From Proales similis (Eukaryota; Rotifera; Eurotatoria; Ploima; Proalidae): DNA of 64,000 nt. The notes below the pieces were generated by a model. That model did no database searches. It was not told the DNA's origin and worked only from the letters and a program-made list of their open reading frames with translations. How positions within the stretch are numbered: the first letter of the stretch is position 1; each line of letters begins with the position of its first letter. The translations under genes were made by a program, and so were the position numbers. Where the stretch lies: NCBI GenBank assembly GCA_019059635.1, contig JAGVRJ010000009.1, positions 434,001 through 498,000 on the forward strand, written 5' to 3'. Positions 24,540-34,200 of this stretch are shown here, piece by piece.

Positions 24540-26417
24540 TCAATAGTAAAAACCGATCGAGTCGAACAAGTCACAGTCTTCTTTTTCATAGGCATTTTCA
24601 AGTCGATTGAGTGGCGCCGTAAAGCGAACATATGCTTTGCTCGAAGTGTCGTAAACGGGCCAAGTAAAAGCGTCTGGCCTGACTGAGGGGTTCGGATTGG
24701 AGTCGAGCGAGAACGCAGCCCAGTACGCCATGTGCGACAGGGCCACTCTGCTCCCGTTCGCAGTCATTTGACGAATGTCGGCCGAGAATGTGTACGCGAT
24801 GTCGGTTCCGTGACACACATGTTCGTAGCAGTAGGTGAAGTTGTCCCAGCCCTTAAAGTCCATCGCAAAGTCGAATAAATAGTGAAAAGCTCGATGCGCT
24901 GGACTGGCCCTTTGTGCCTGTTCGATGAAATTGCGCGCACTGCAGGTGAATATCCATTTTGTGGCCACTGAGGACGCAAGCTCTCGATTATCGCTCTTGA
25001 CTGCCGGATATCGCTTCAGTATTTTCAACGAGTGCTGTTTAAACGCCGCCAACATTAGAGCGTCGTAGAGCGAAGATCCAACCGGATTCTTAAACGCCTG
25101 GTAAAGGTAGATGTAGCATTCCTCGCTCAGTGAGCCGAGTATGAACGGCTTGAGCTCAAACTCTCCCTTCGTCCATTTGTCCAAGTCGAGTAGTTGGCCC
25201 TTGATCAATGCATTGTCGATTGTGGGAAGCCACGGCTGCAAAAGATCTAACAATCTGAGTGAGGTCAATTTCTTGTGAATTTTGTTCTGCGCGCTGAGAA
25301 TGGACGAGATCGAAAGATTTTGCAGACATTGCAGATCGTCCAATTTACAATTGACCACGTCGGCAAATTGCTTGTATAGGCTTCGAGCCTCTGCTTTTGA
25401 CCTTTACATGTCTAAGTCGTAGTCACATTCAGATTTAAACTTGAATCGTCAATTTATACCGAAACGGAATTGAAATGGGCGCCGACTGAACAATTGCATT
25501 GTTGAACTGATCTTGCATGTCGCCGCTTAACAAATGAATTAGCACCGATTGCGCTCCAGCCGATTGACCGAACAAAGTAATCTAGTGGCAAAGCGAACGA
25601 GTTTGAAAGGAAGAAACTTTGCACTGCTCTTCTGATGTCTAGAGTACCTTGGAGCGATCGCCGCCGAAATTTTCGACATTTTCATTTATCCTGGAAGCAG
25701 AAATAACAATAAAATGGAAAGGAGTCGTTAGAATTGCTTCAATTCAAACCATTTGATGGCTAGTCTTTGATCTAGGATTCCAAGGTTGCCGCTGATCTCC
25801 GCTTCGCCGTCTCCCGTGTACAAAAACCCAAGCGCACCTTGAACAAGGGTTTAGAGCAACTTCGGGCATAAATGAAAACGTCAGACAAACCAAGTCTGTA
25901 GTCAACTGTGATCACAATCGCATTTGAATAATTAGACATGAAATCGGCGTTGAATTCAGGAGACGTGGTGCTCTGAAATTCAAAATTGCCACCGTGAATC
26001 CAAACCATCACAGGTCGTTTGCTTTTTTGACTCTGATCGACTGGAACAAAAACATTCAAGAAAAGGCAGTCCTCTGAAAACTGGATCTCGAGTTTGACTT
26101 TTTCCTCAACCGAATCATCAGGACGAACTTACTTTTCGTGGACACTCTTGCGAAGGCACCCGAGTGGTGCAGCCATCTTGAGGACAAGCAGCCTGAAAGT
26201 CGGTGGCGTTAAGGACTAGCGGACCCCACTGACGGGCTTCGACTGGCTTCTTCCACCTGAGCTCTCCCACAGGGGCTTGTGCGTACGGGATTCCGAGGTA
26301 CATGAACGAGTAGACACCCTGGCGACCTCTGACTGGTCCATTACGGGTGGCAACTATTGGCACTGCGGCCAACTGACCGATCGAGCAAGCGATCAAGACG
26401 AGCCAGTGAAAATGCAT
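24540..26417 (-). CDS. Secreted type-B carboxylesterase, copy 1
   Basis: A multi-exon alpha/beta-hydrolase on the minus strand. The first exon, 26133-26417, carries a signal peptide (LVLIACSIGQLAA), then YLGIPYAQAPVGELRWKKP. Exon 2 (25891-26080) has FSEDCLFLNVFVP and MVWIHGGNFEF (oxyanion hole). The next has LGFLYTGDGEAEISGNLGI. The nucleophile elbow is FGQSAGAQSV (about 25540-25590), and the His region is HVCHGTDIAYTF (about 24800). The Cys pair of the N-terminal loop is present (EDCLFL, ACPQDGC). The fold and triad are intact, so an active ester hydrolase is expected; the substrate is unknown. HVCHG is the form seen in crystal-protein-like esterases and not in acetylcholinesterase. It ends IGFYY then stop at 24540-24542. 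It is a tandem paralogue of the next gene upstream. Confidence 0.88.
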
Positions 26418-26594
26418 TTGTTAGTGATTAGGTTGCTGAAACAGTGTTCTGTGGCTTCAAGCCGAGGACAAGCCTTCAAAACAAATGCTCAGGTTGCTGT
26501 TGATAAAAAATCATCACATGAAATGGTCTTATCGTCAAAGCAAAGAGTTTATTCTCAAGTTTTCTAAATTTAGAAAAAAAAAAGTCGAACAGCT

Positions 26595-28649
26595 TCAGTA
26601 GTAGAAGCCGATCGTGTCGAAGAAATCACAGTCGTCCTTCAAGTATGCGTACTGAAGTCGATTCAGAGGAGCAGTGAAGCGAATGTATGGCTTGAGTGAG
26701 TTGTCGTACGCAGGCCATGTGAAGTTGTCGGGCCGCACAGGCACGTTCGGGTCCGAGTTATGAGCAAAGTTAGTCCAGTAAGTGATGTGCGAGTCGGCAA
26801 TTCGGCGTCCGTTCGAAGTGAACTCGTTGTCCGGAATGTCGAACGTGTACGGAAGATCCGATCCATGGCACACGTGAGCGTCGCAGTAGGTGAAATTGTC
26901 CCAGCCTATCGAAGGTTGGACCAAGATCCGATTGTTGGTTGGGATCAGGCTAACGAATGGGGTTCTGATTTCACTCAAGCTTACCTTGGAAGTCGAGATT
27001 GAAGTCAAACGCGTACATGTAATAGCCGGCGGCCGATTTAGACGGATTGAGCTTGATTGCTTGATCAATGAAGTGTCGGTTGCTGCAGCTGAATGCCCAA
27101 TAGGTTGCTACTTTTGCAGTTAAATCTCGCTGATCGTTGATTGAAAAGCTGGGCGGATAATTCTTGATGATTTGCAACGCGTGCTGCTTAAAGCCGGCGG
27201 CCATCAGCTCGGCATACTCGACTTGACTGATCGGCTTGCCGAACGCCGAGTAAATGTAAATGTAACATTCCTCGGTCAATGTGCCAAGAATGAACGGCTT
27301 TAGCGGCCGTTGAGCGCTCACGCCCCATTTTTCGAGCTCGAGAAGCTGACCTTTCACCAGTTGGCCGTCGATCCAGGGCAGCCATGGCTCGAAAAACTCG
27401 AGCAGTTTGACCGATGATATTTCTGTTTCAACTGCGTATTGCGCCTTGAGTATCTCATCAACACTCTTTGCCTTGAAGCAGAGCACGTCTCTGGCCGAAC
27501 AGTTGAGCTTTGAGGCAAAGTTCTCACACAAGGCCATCGCTTCAAAAAAGCTCCTTAAAAAGCAAATCGAGACGCATAAGCTTCCAAAAATCGAATCCAA
27601 GCCGACTTGAATTACCTGAACGGAATTGCCATGGGCGCCGATTGAAGAATTGCGCTTGTAAATGTGTCCTGCATGTCCTCAGACAATAAATGAATTGTTG
27701 TCGATTGAGCACCGGCCGACTGTCCGAAAAGGGTAATCTACTCCGAAATCCATCATTCTGGTGCTCAAAGCCTTTCTCCGACTTGACTACTCACCCGGCT
27801 GTTGTCTCCGCCGAAGTTTTCGATGTTTTCCTTCACCCTTTAAGGTTGATGCATTTAAAAAATGACGGGCTTAAGTATAAAACCAAAATAACCATCTCAA
27901 GGCCATTCGTTGATCCTTGATGCCAAGGTTTCCTTTTATTTGATCAGGCTCGAGTCCAGTCACCAGGTAGCCGAGAGCGCCTTTTATTCCCGCACGGTCA
28001 GACACCAGACTGGATATGTTCAAAAAGGTAAAATTCTACCCAGCCGGTATTGTACAATCACAATGATCAGGTCGCCACGACTACTCAGGGCCCGCGAATC
28101 ATACAAAGGAGAGTTGGCTCCACCGTATTGGAAATTGCCGCCGTGAAAGTAGACCTGAATGCAGATGGCAAAAACCAATCAAACTAACTGAAAAATGCCG
28201 AGTACTTACCATAACTGGCTTTTTTGAGCTCGTTGAAGCATTCGTTGGCGCGTAAATGTCCAGGTAGAGGCAGTCTTCCGACACCTACAGACAGATAAAA
28301 AGAGAGAGTCCAGACGAGATTAAAACCTCGAAGAGAATTAGTGTCTCACTTCAGACGGGCAGACCGAGGAGGGCATGTGCAGGGCACAGTTGGCCTGAGG
28401 ACAAGCCGGCTTCGACTTGGTCGCGTTCAAAATTGCCGGTTTCCAAGGAATGGCATCGATTGTCTCTTCCCATCTGAGTTGGCCAACCGGAGCCTGAGCG
28501 TAGGGAATGCCGTAGAATATGTTGGTGTTCAGGTCGCTCACTCCTTGAACTGAACCATATTTGGTGTTCACCACTGGCCCACTGGAGAGAGAAGCCGAAT
28601 GGCTGATGCCCAACATCAATGAGACAACGCACAAGAGATCAAATCGCAT
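26595..28649 (-). CDS. Secreted type-B carboxylesterase, copy 2
   Basis: A paralogue of the esterase at 24540-26417, in the same orientation, with its stop 178 nt upstream of that gene's start. ATG 28649 opens a signal peptide (CVVSLMLGISHSA), followed by IFYGIPYAQAPVGQLRWEE. It also has SEDCLYLDIYAP (about 28250-28284), FGQSAGAQST (about 27700-27735) for the catalytic serine, and HVCHGSDLPYTF (about 26850) for the histidine. The C-terminus DTIGFYY matches copy 1. Introns fall at equivalent places, for example before GWDNFTYC in both, so the pair arose by DNA-level tandem duplication. It is probably secreted. Function is inferred only to esterase level. Confidence 0.88.
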
Positions 28650-29711
28650 TTTTATTTCTTCAACTAAATTGTGTGTGTTTGCTAAGCTTTTTTGCTTTTA
28701 TTATTTCTTTTATCGTGGGGCGTTTCTCGCTCAAGTTTTTCCTAGGCCGTCACTAGATAATATTGAAGAATTGATAAGAAATATAAAGGCCCGATCCACA
28801 TGACAGAGGAGCTGATAAATCACATTCAGAACATTTGCATTTACAGGGAGCATTTAGAGTTAATTTCAGGCCATTTGTCGACCTTTTCCTATTATCGATT
28901 GCGTCCGGATTATGATGTTGCATTCATTTTCCTAATAAAATGTTTCCATGGTTTGTTTTCTTTTTTTCTCTCACTCCGGCCTCCTCGCACTTTTTATTTC
29001 GCTACCTTGACTGCTCACCTCTCTCTCTGGGTTGGCTCCATTATTGGGCGGTGTTTGCATTCTCAACTACGACTCGGAGAAACCGAGAGAATAAAGAATT
29101 CAAAAAAATTATTCTCTGATCGAGACGCGTCTGAAATTCGCTTTAAAATGCACACAAGGGAGCGTTTGAGACTGCATGATGCGAACATTTTATCAGCTTC
29201 CAACTGAGAATTCATTACTCGGTCGGTTATTGCGACAACGAGCGTACAACCAAACAAGTCAGCTTGATCTAGGCTCCGGACTGCCAGACAAGACTAGATT
29301 TTGTTTCTTCAGATTCATCTGACTGGCGTTCGATGATAAGAAAAAAAAGATCAGCCCAACCGAATGGTTCGAGTCTGGACGCCTGTTCGTTGTCTAACTA
29401 ATGCTGCTTCGAATGCCAACCTAATTCTGATTGCACAACCAACTCATAATTTAGAATTTTGAAATTTTGAATTAATTTAACGCAAACGCTTCATCAACTT
29501 TGCCAATTTTCGCCTTTTCTTGTTGCCACTCGTGTCAGCAGAGCTCACTTGGAGCTGCAAGTGACTTCACTCTGGTCCAGAGCGCTTGACGGGCTTGCCT
29601 GTTTGATTCAATTTTGGGTATTTGAGAGAAAAACGCTAAAACGCCGTGCGAATCCGTTTCTCTAGATCATTTCCTTCGCGACAGCGAGATGAGAGCTTGA
29701 AAGAGCAAGCA
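28650..29711. other. Divergent intergenic region between esterase 2 and SECISBP2L
   Basis: 1.06 kb containing both promoters and the 5' leader of SECISBP2L. A 135-codon frame at 28800-29207 (+) lacks domain features and does not look coding. T-rich and A-rich runs occur, with no recognised RNA gene. Confidence 0.5.
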
Positions 29712-32700
29712 ATGAATCCCCTGTCGGTGAACGCGCAAGAGTTTGTGCCGGAGCCAGCGGCTGCGGAACCGATCGCCGGGCCTAGATTCGCTCCGGCTCC
29801 GAACGCGGCCTTCTATCCAATGCCTCAAGCTGTGCACAATTATAATTCACCGGTTCCTGCCTTCCATCCGCCCTATCCGTCTTATCCGATAGGCCAGCAT
29901 GTGCCGGGCTACATGCCCTTTGCTCACCCTCACTATCCAACGCCGAACCCGAGCTGGTCGCCGATCGTCTATCAAACACACAGTCCAATAATCAACTTTT
30001 CCCCGTCGCCGATCAACTTCCACGTCATGCCGCCTATGGTGCCAAATAACGGTCCGCCGTCGGTGCTTTCGCCGATTACTCAATACCAACCCGTCTATCA
30101 GGCACACGTTGCTGACGAAACTTTCAACAGAAGGTCATTCGAACAGCGGCAGGCACAAGGCAAAATAAGTCGAGCGGTCGGCAAGATTAGAGCAGAGGCC
30201 AGAGCCCATCAAACGCAAAAGTTCGGCCAAGAGAGAAGGAAGGCAGAAGAGGTGGACGCAGGCCTGCCGATGGATGAAAAGAACTGGCCGAGCTTGGAAG
30301 GAGCCAATCGCTCTACAGCTGCTGATGTCCACAAGGCCAAAATGATCGAGAGAATAAACTTGGTCAAGAACAAGATAGGAGAACAGTACGAATTCAAGGC
30401 GACGCCCGCTATGAGTTTCAAAGATGCTATACTCGCAAGTAGCAGCAATGCGCCAACTAAACGAACGCCAACAGCTCAAGTGAGCGAGCTGAATAATAAC
30501 AGTCCGATCGAGCAGTCGGTAAACGATTCGCCGAAGCTGAACACAGACGAGCCGGCCGCTGATGAAGTGAAAAAAAAGCGAATTCACAAGCGAAACAAGG
30601 GCAAAAAGGCGACCGAGTCTGAGCCGAGCGAGAATCAAGCAGTCAATCGGGCGGCCGAAGAATTTAATTTGAACCAAGAGGATTTTCCAGATTTGGCCGA
30701 CAACCCGATGGCCATTCAAGTGCCCAAATTGTGGCATTCAACTTCATCTGCAGCCGCTGGTAAGCCCGGTCCGAATCTAGAGTTTGCCATGGCCCGAAAA
30801 CATTTGATCGCAAGTTTTAATAGAAAAAGAAGGGACAAAGCCGAACCCGGCCAAACCGGCGGGAGGCAAAAAGTCAACAAAACCGATTCAGATCGAATTC
30901 AACAGCATTCTGTCTGCACTTGAGGTAGCTGGAACTAGTTCATGCTGATGAGTAGATTGGGCTAAGGCGAGTATTGACCACCAGAAAGGACAACGAAACG
31001 GCCAGAGCACGACGGGCAAAAGCTCAGCGCTAGGCAGCAGCAAAGGCAAACTTCGACGCGAAGTGATCAATCCGTTGGACCCGACCAGTGTGCAGAAGAG
31101 AGGCAAAGAGCGCGAGAATCCGAAGCCGAAGAAGCCGAGCACATTGAAAAAGGTCTCTTTTTGTCCAATGCAATCGTTTGGCTTCCAATCCTCAATTCTC
31201 GTCATTTTTGCCAAGATCATTCTCAGGGAAAGAGAGGAGAAGCGAATGCTTCAAGTGCAGTCGCAGCCAGGCGAAACCAACAACTCAAATAGTCCCGAAG
31301 TGAACGCCTCGAGTGTGACCGACGAGCAAACGCTTGTCGACGAGCTCTCTTCCGACTCTGAGAACAGGTAGGTGCATCTTGCTGTGTGTTCGAGGCCAAA
31401 CAAATAGAATCACTTGCTGTCTTGCAGTGACGCATCGACTTGTGACTTTGCCGAGGAGCCAGAGCAAGAAGCAGCCGATAATGGACCGAGCGAAGCGGTG
31501 GCAGTAGAAGATGAAAATGCAGCATCGCCGATCAGCCAAGGCGGCTCGCCAGTGAGCATGCAGGGCTTTGACAGCCCGAGACTAAACACAGCCGAGTTCG
31601 ATTCGGCCAGCTTAGAGCGAAAGCTGAAGGAGAAAATTCACAGCCGAAAGCACAGGGAATACTCAAACCAGATCATAAGCTCAGAGCTCGATGATGTGTG
31701 CCGCCAATGTCTGCAGGATATTGTCCGCTTTCAAGATCGAGCCTACCAGAAAAACCCGGTCAAGGTGAGTCGACAGTGTTCGATTCAGGAGTTCAGAAGA
31801 GGAAGTAATTTGTGAACTAGGCTAAATCGCGCCGGCGCTACGTGATGGGCATCAGAGAAGTGACCAAGCACTTGAAGCTGAACAAAATTAAAGTGGTCGT
31901 GATCGCACCCGATTGTGAAAAGATCGAGTCTAAAGGCGGCCTGAACGACGCAATCAATCAGATTCTCTATATTGCAATGGAGCAGCGAGTGCCGTTCGTG
32001 TTTGCGCTGGGCAGAAAAGGCCTGGGCAAAGCGGTGAACAAGTCGGTGCCCATCTCGGTGATCGGCGTGTTCGACTACGGTGGCGCCGAGGAACACTTCC
32101 GGCGTCTGCTAGAGCTCGCCGACCGGGCCAAAAACGCCTACCAGGAAATGCTGGAAGAACTCGAACGAGAAGAGCTGGAGAGCCAGAATGCTCTATTGCC
32201 GCTGAAGACCAGTGTTGCAGAAGAGGCGCCCAGCAGTGAAACGAGCCACCTGAATCCTAAAATTCCCAGTCACTTGGCTCACTCAAGGACGCCGTCGAAC
32301 GGCAGCAATATCGTCATCGAGTCTCAATACCACATGAACTACCACAAGCATTCGAGAAGCGCGTCCGGAACGTTTAACTACGGAACGACTACGAACTCGG
32401 CGAGTGTGCCCGCCAAGTCCATTGGCCATTCGAGGAGTGCGTCCAGTGGCGGCAACGCGGCTCTATTTGAAACACTGTCCAAAGGCCATTCAAGAACGCC
32501 GTCCAACTGCAGCAATTTCTCCTTCACAAGTCGTATGTCCGGCCCCATTTCAGAGGCAGGTAGCATGCAATACATCGACGGCAGCAATTTGTCGTTGAAC
32601 AACGCGTCGGCCGCCAATGCCATTCAGTTCTACTCCGACCAAGTAAGAAACGAAATGCACGAGGGCGAAGGTCTCGACGAGCCGTCCGAGAGCTATACCG

Positions 32701-32894
32701 ACGAGCAGAGAGAGCCCGAGAGCGAAAAAGGTGCCGAGGCTACTCAAAAAGCTGAATCGAGCGAACTGTCATCGTCACTGGCCAACATTCATTTGGCTAG
32801 CATTCACGAGAACGACACGGACGAATCTGGCGCAGAGAAAAAGTCCCCTGTGGTATCACCGCTCAAGCGTCCCGGTCCAGAGTCCATTGAGTAA
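29712..32894 (+). CDS. SECISBP2L: SECIS-binding protein 2-like
   Basis: Six exons (29712-30759, 30824-30924, 30967-31152, 31216-31367, 31428-31764, 31821-32894) join to 965 aa. The N-terminus MNPLSVNAQEFVPEP is a PAM2-type motif. A Pro/Tyr-rich segment and FPxL/WPxL motifs follow (NWPSLEG, EDFPDLADN). The central SID region has KPIQIEFNSILSALE. The C-terminal RNA-binding part (HSRKHREYSNQIISSELDDV, then MGIREVTKHLKLNKIKVVVI and FVFALGRKGLGKAVNKSVP) is an L7Ae/eL30-type domain with the SBP2 Gly/Ala loop. After it come Ser/Arg repeats shared with vertebrate SECISBP2L, so I prefer 2L over SECISBP2. It binds SECIS elements in selenoprotein mRNAs. The ATG at 29712 is the first in frame and gives the PAM2 motif at residue 4. 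One intron (30925-30966) is only 42 nt. Confidence 0.92.
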
Positions 32895-33479
32895 CTCAAA
32901 CAAGCTCGACTAGCCAAGCAAGGCGACACCAACGACACAAACGGATGAGATAAAGATGTTCCAGTAGACTAAACGTCGGATCAAATGATTTATGGATCCT
33001 GAGTTTATAAGCACCATGCCAATGCCGATTTGTTTTCTTTCTTCTTTTATTCAGTCTCTTCGCAGTTGCAAAAGTGCGGCCAACTTTTATTGGTTTACTA
33101 TTTAATATTTTCCACAGCCGACTAGAACAGAGCGACCTTTGAAACAGCTTGAATGCGGCACTCGAGCTTCTTCTAATGCATCACAGTTTCCTAACTCACT
33201 GAATTGTGCAAGGTCGAGTTGCGAGCTTATTGCAATTTTCTTCAATTGACAGCTTTTCGTCTAAAGCTTTTAATGGATTCTTTTCGCTTGCTTTTAATGG
33301 CTCTCTCGTTCTATTGCTATTCTTATCCATTCATCCACTCTCGTTCTTTGTTGGAAAATCCTGTTCGCTTTGCTCATATTTGCACTCAAACGCACCCAAA
33401 ACAACTCAAAACAGCTGAGCACAAATAAACGAGCAAACGATCACCGTGTTTTTAGTTTCTTTTACCAAACTGAGAGCAG
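32895..33479. other. Convergent 3' interval between SECISBP2L and the orphan gene
   Basis: 585 nt carrying the 3' UTRs of both genes. TTTATT (a minus-strand AATAAA) occurs at about 33045 and 33087, and AATAAA (plus) at about 33423. No coding signal was found. Confidence 0.5.
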
Positions 33480-33827
33480 CTAAGACAAGGACGAGAGGGC
33501 AGAATTGTTGGCATCGATCGCAGCGTTCAGCTGTGAAATGGCCTTTTCCAAAGCATTTTTGAGGCGTTTTCTGTCCGAATCAATCGACGACTGAGCTGGC
33601 CTGTGGGTGTAGGGCAATGAACTGCTCATTACCAATTTGAGCTGGCGCGCTTTCTGCTCAATTCGAGCAAAGTGGGCTCTAAACTGACGCTCTATGATCT
33701 CGCTTGTTTGGTTAATAGAGGACCACTTTTCTCGCTCGTGTTTATTGACCGATGTTTGTTGCTGAGGCGGATTCTCGGCTGAACTGTCCGCTGAATAAAG
33801 ACTGTCTTGACTGTCACCATGGTCCAT
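33480..33827 (-). CDS. Hypothetical small coiled-coil protein (115 aa)
   Basis: A single-exon frame on the minus strand, with ATG at 33825-33827 and stop TAG at 33480-33482. The N-terminal third is acidic/Ser/Gln-rich (DSLYSADSSAENPPQQQ). The rest is helical with heptad-like spacing: SEIIERQFRAHFARIEQKAR, and ALEKAISQLNAAIDANNSAL. I do not recognise the family; small subunits of BLOC/BORC or Mediator complexes have a similar size and look, but no diagnostic motif was matched. It is divergent from NPHP1, with 373 nt between the start codons, so a shared promoter is possible. Coding status rests on composition and the helical pattern only. Confidence 0.55.
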   Translation of the reverse strand: MDHGDSQDSLYSADSSAENPPQQQTSVNKHEREKWSSINQTSEIIERQFRAHFARIEQKARQLKLVMSSSLPYTHRPAQSSIDSDRKRLKNALEKAISQLNAAIDANNSALSSLS

Positions 33828-34200
33828 GACTCTTGGCTGTCACCGGTGCTCTCTCAAAGCGGCTACTTGATCGATGTCACTCGATCTATTCGAATCTGCT
33901 TAGCGATTCTGTGCATAAACGGAAAGCAGAAAGTGAACGAGAGCGAGAGTGGGCAGTTGTACGTCAAAAGAACATTTCAACAAGACGAGGAAAAGGGAGA
34001 GGGAAAATCTAAAATTGCTAAAAGGGCCGTGTAGACCGCATTAAGACAAATTCATGCTTCCTCCAGTGATGGACACGAACGGTTGCCTGGACAACTGAGT
34101 GCAGTGTTCTAAATGCCTCCGAGTAGTGTCTGCATTCTGAACTGAAAGCAGCAGAGAGAAAGCAGAATCCGATTGAGTGCCTCATTGATTGACCGAAGAG
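33828..34200. promoter_or_regulatory. Putative bidirectional promoter region, orphan gene / NPHP1
   Basis: 373 nt lie between two divergent start codons. No TATA box was seen on either side. No other feature was recognised. Confidence 0.4.

Noticed and set aside
28800-29207. A 135-codon plus-strand frame in the esterase 2/SECISBP2L gap.
   Set aside because: No signal peptide, domain, repeat or splice context; its T-rich and A-rich composition matches the surrounding non-coding sequence.
29360-29380. A GGTTCGAGTC sequence resembling a tRNA B box.
   Set aside because: No matching A box, acceptor stem or anticodon arm could be folded around it.
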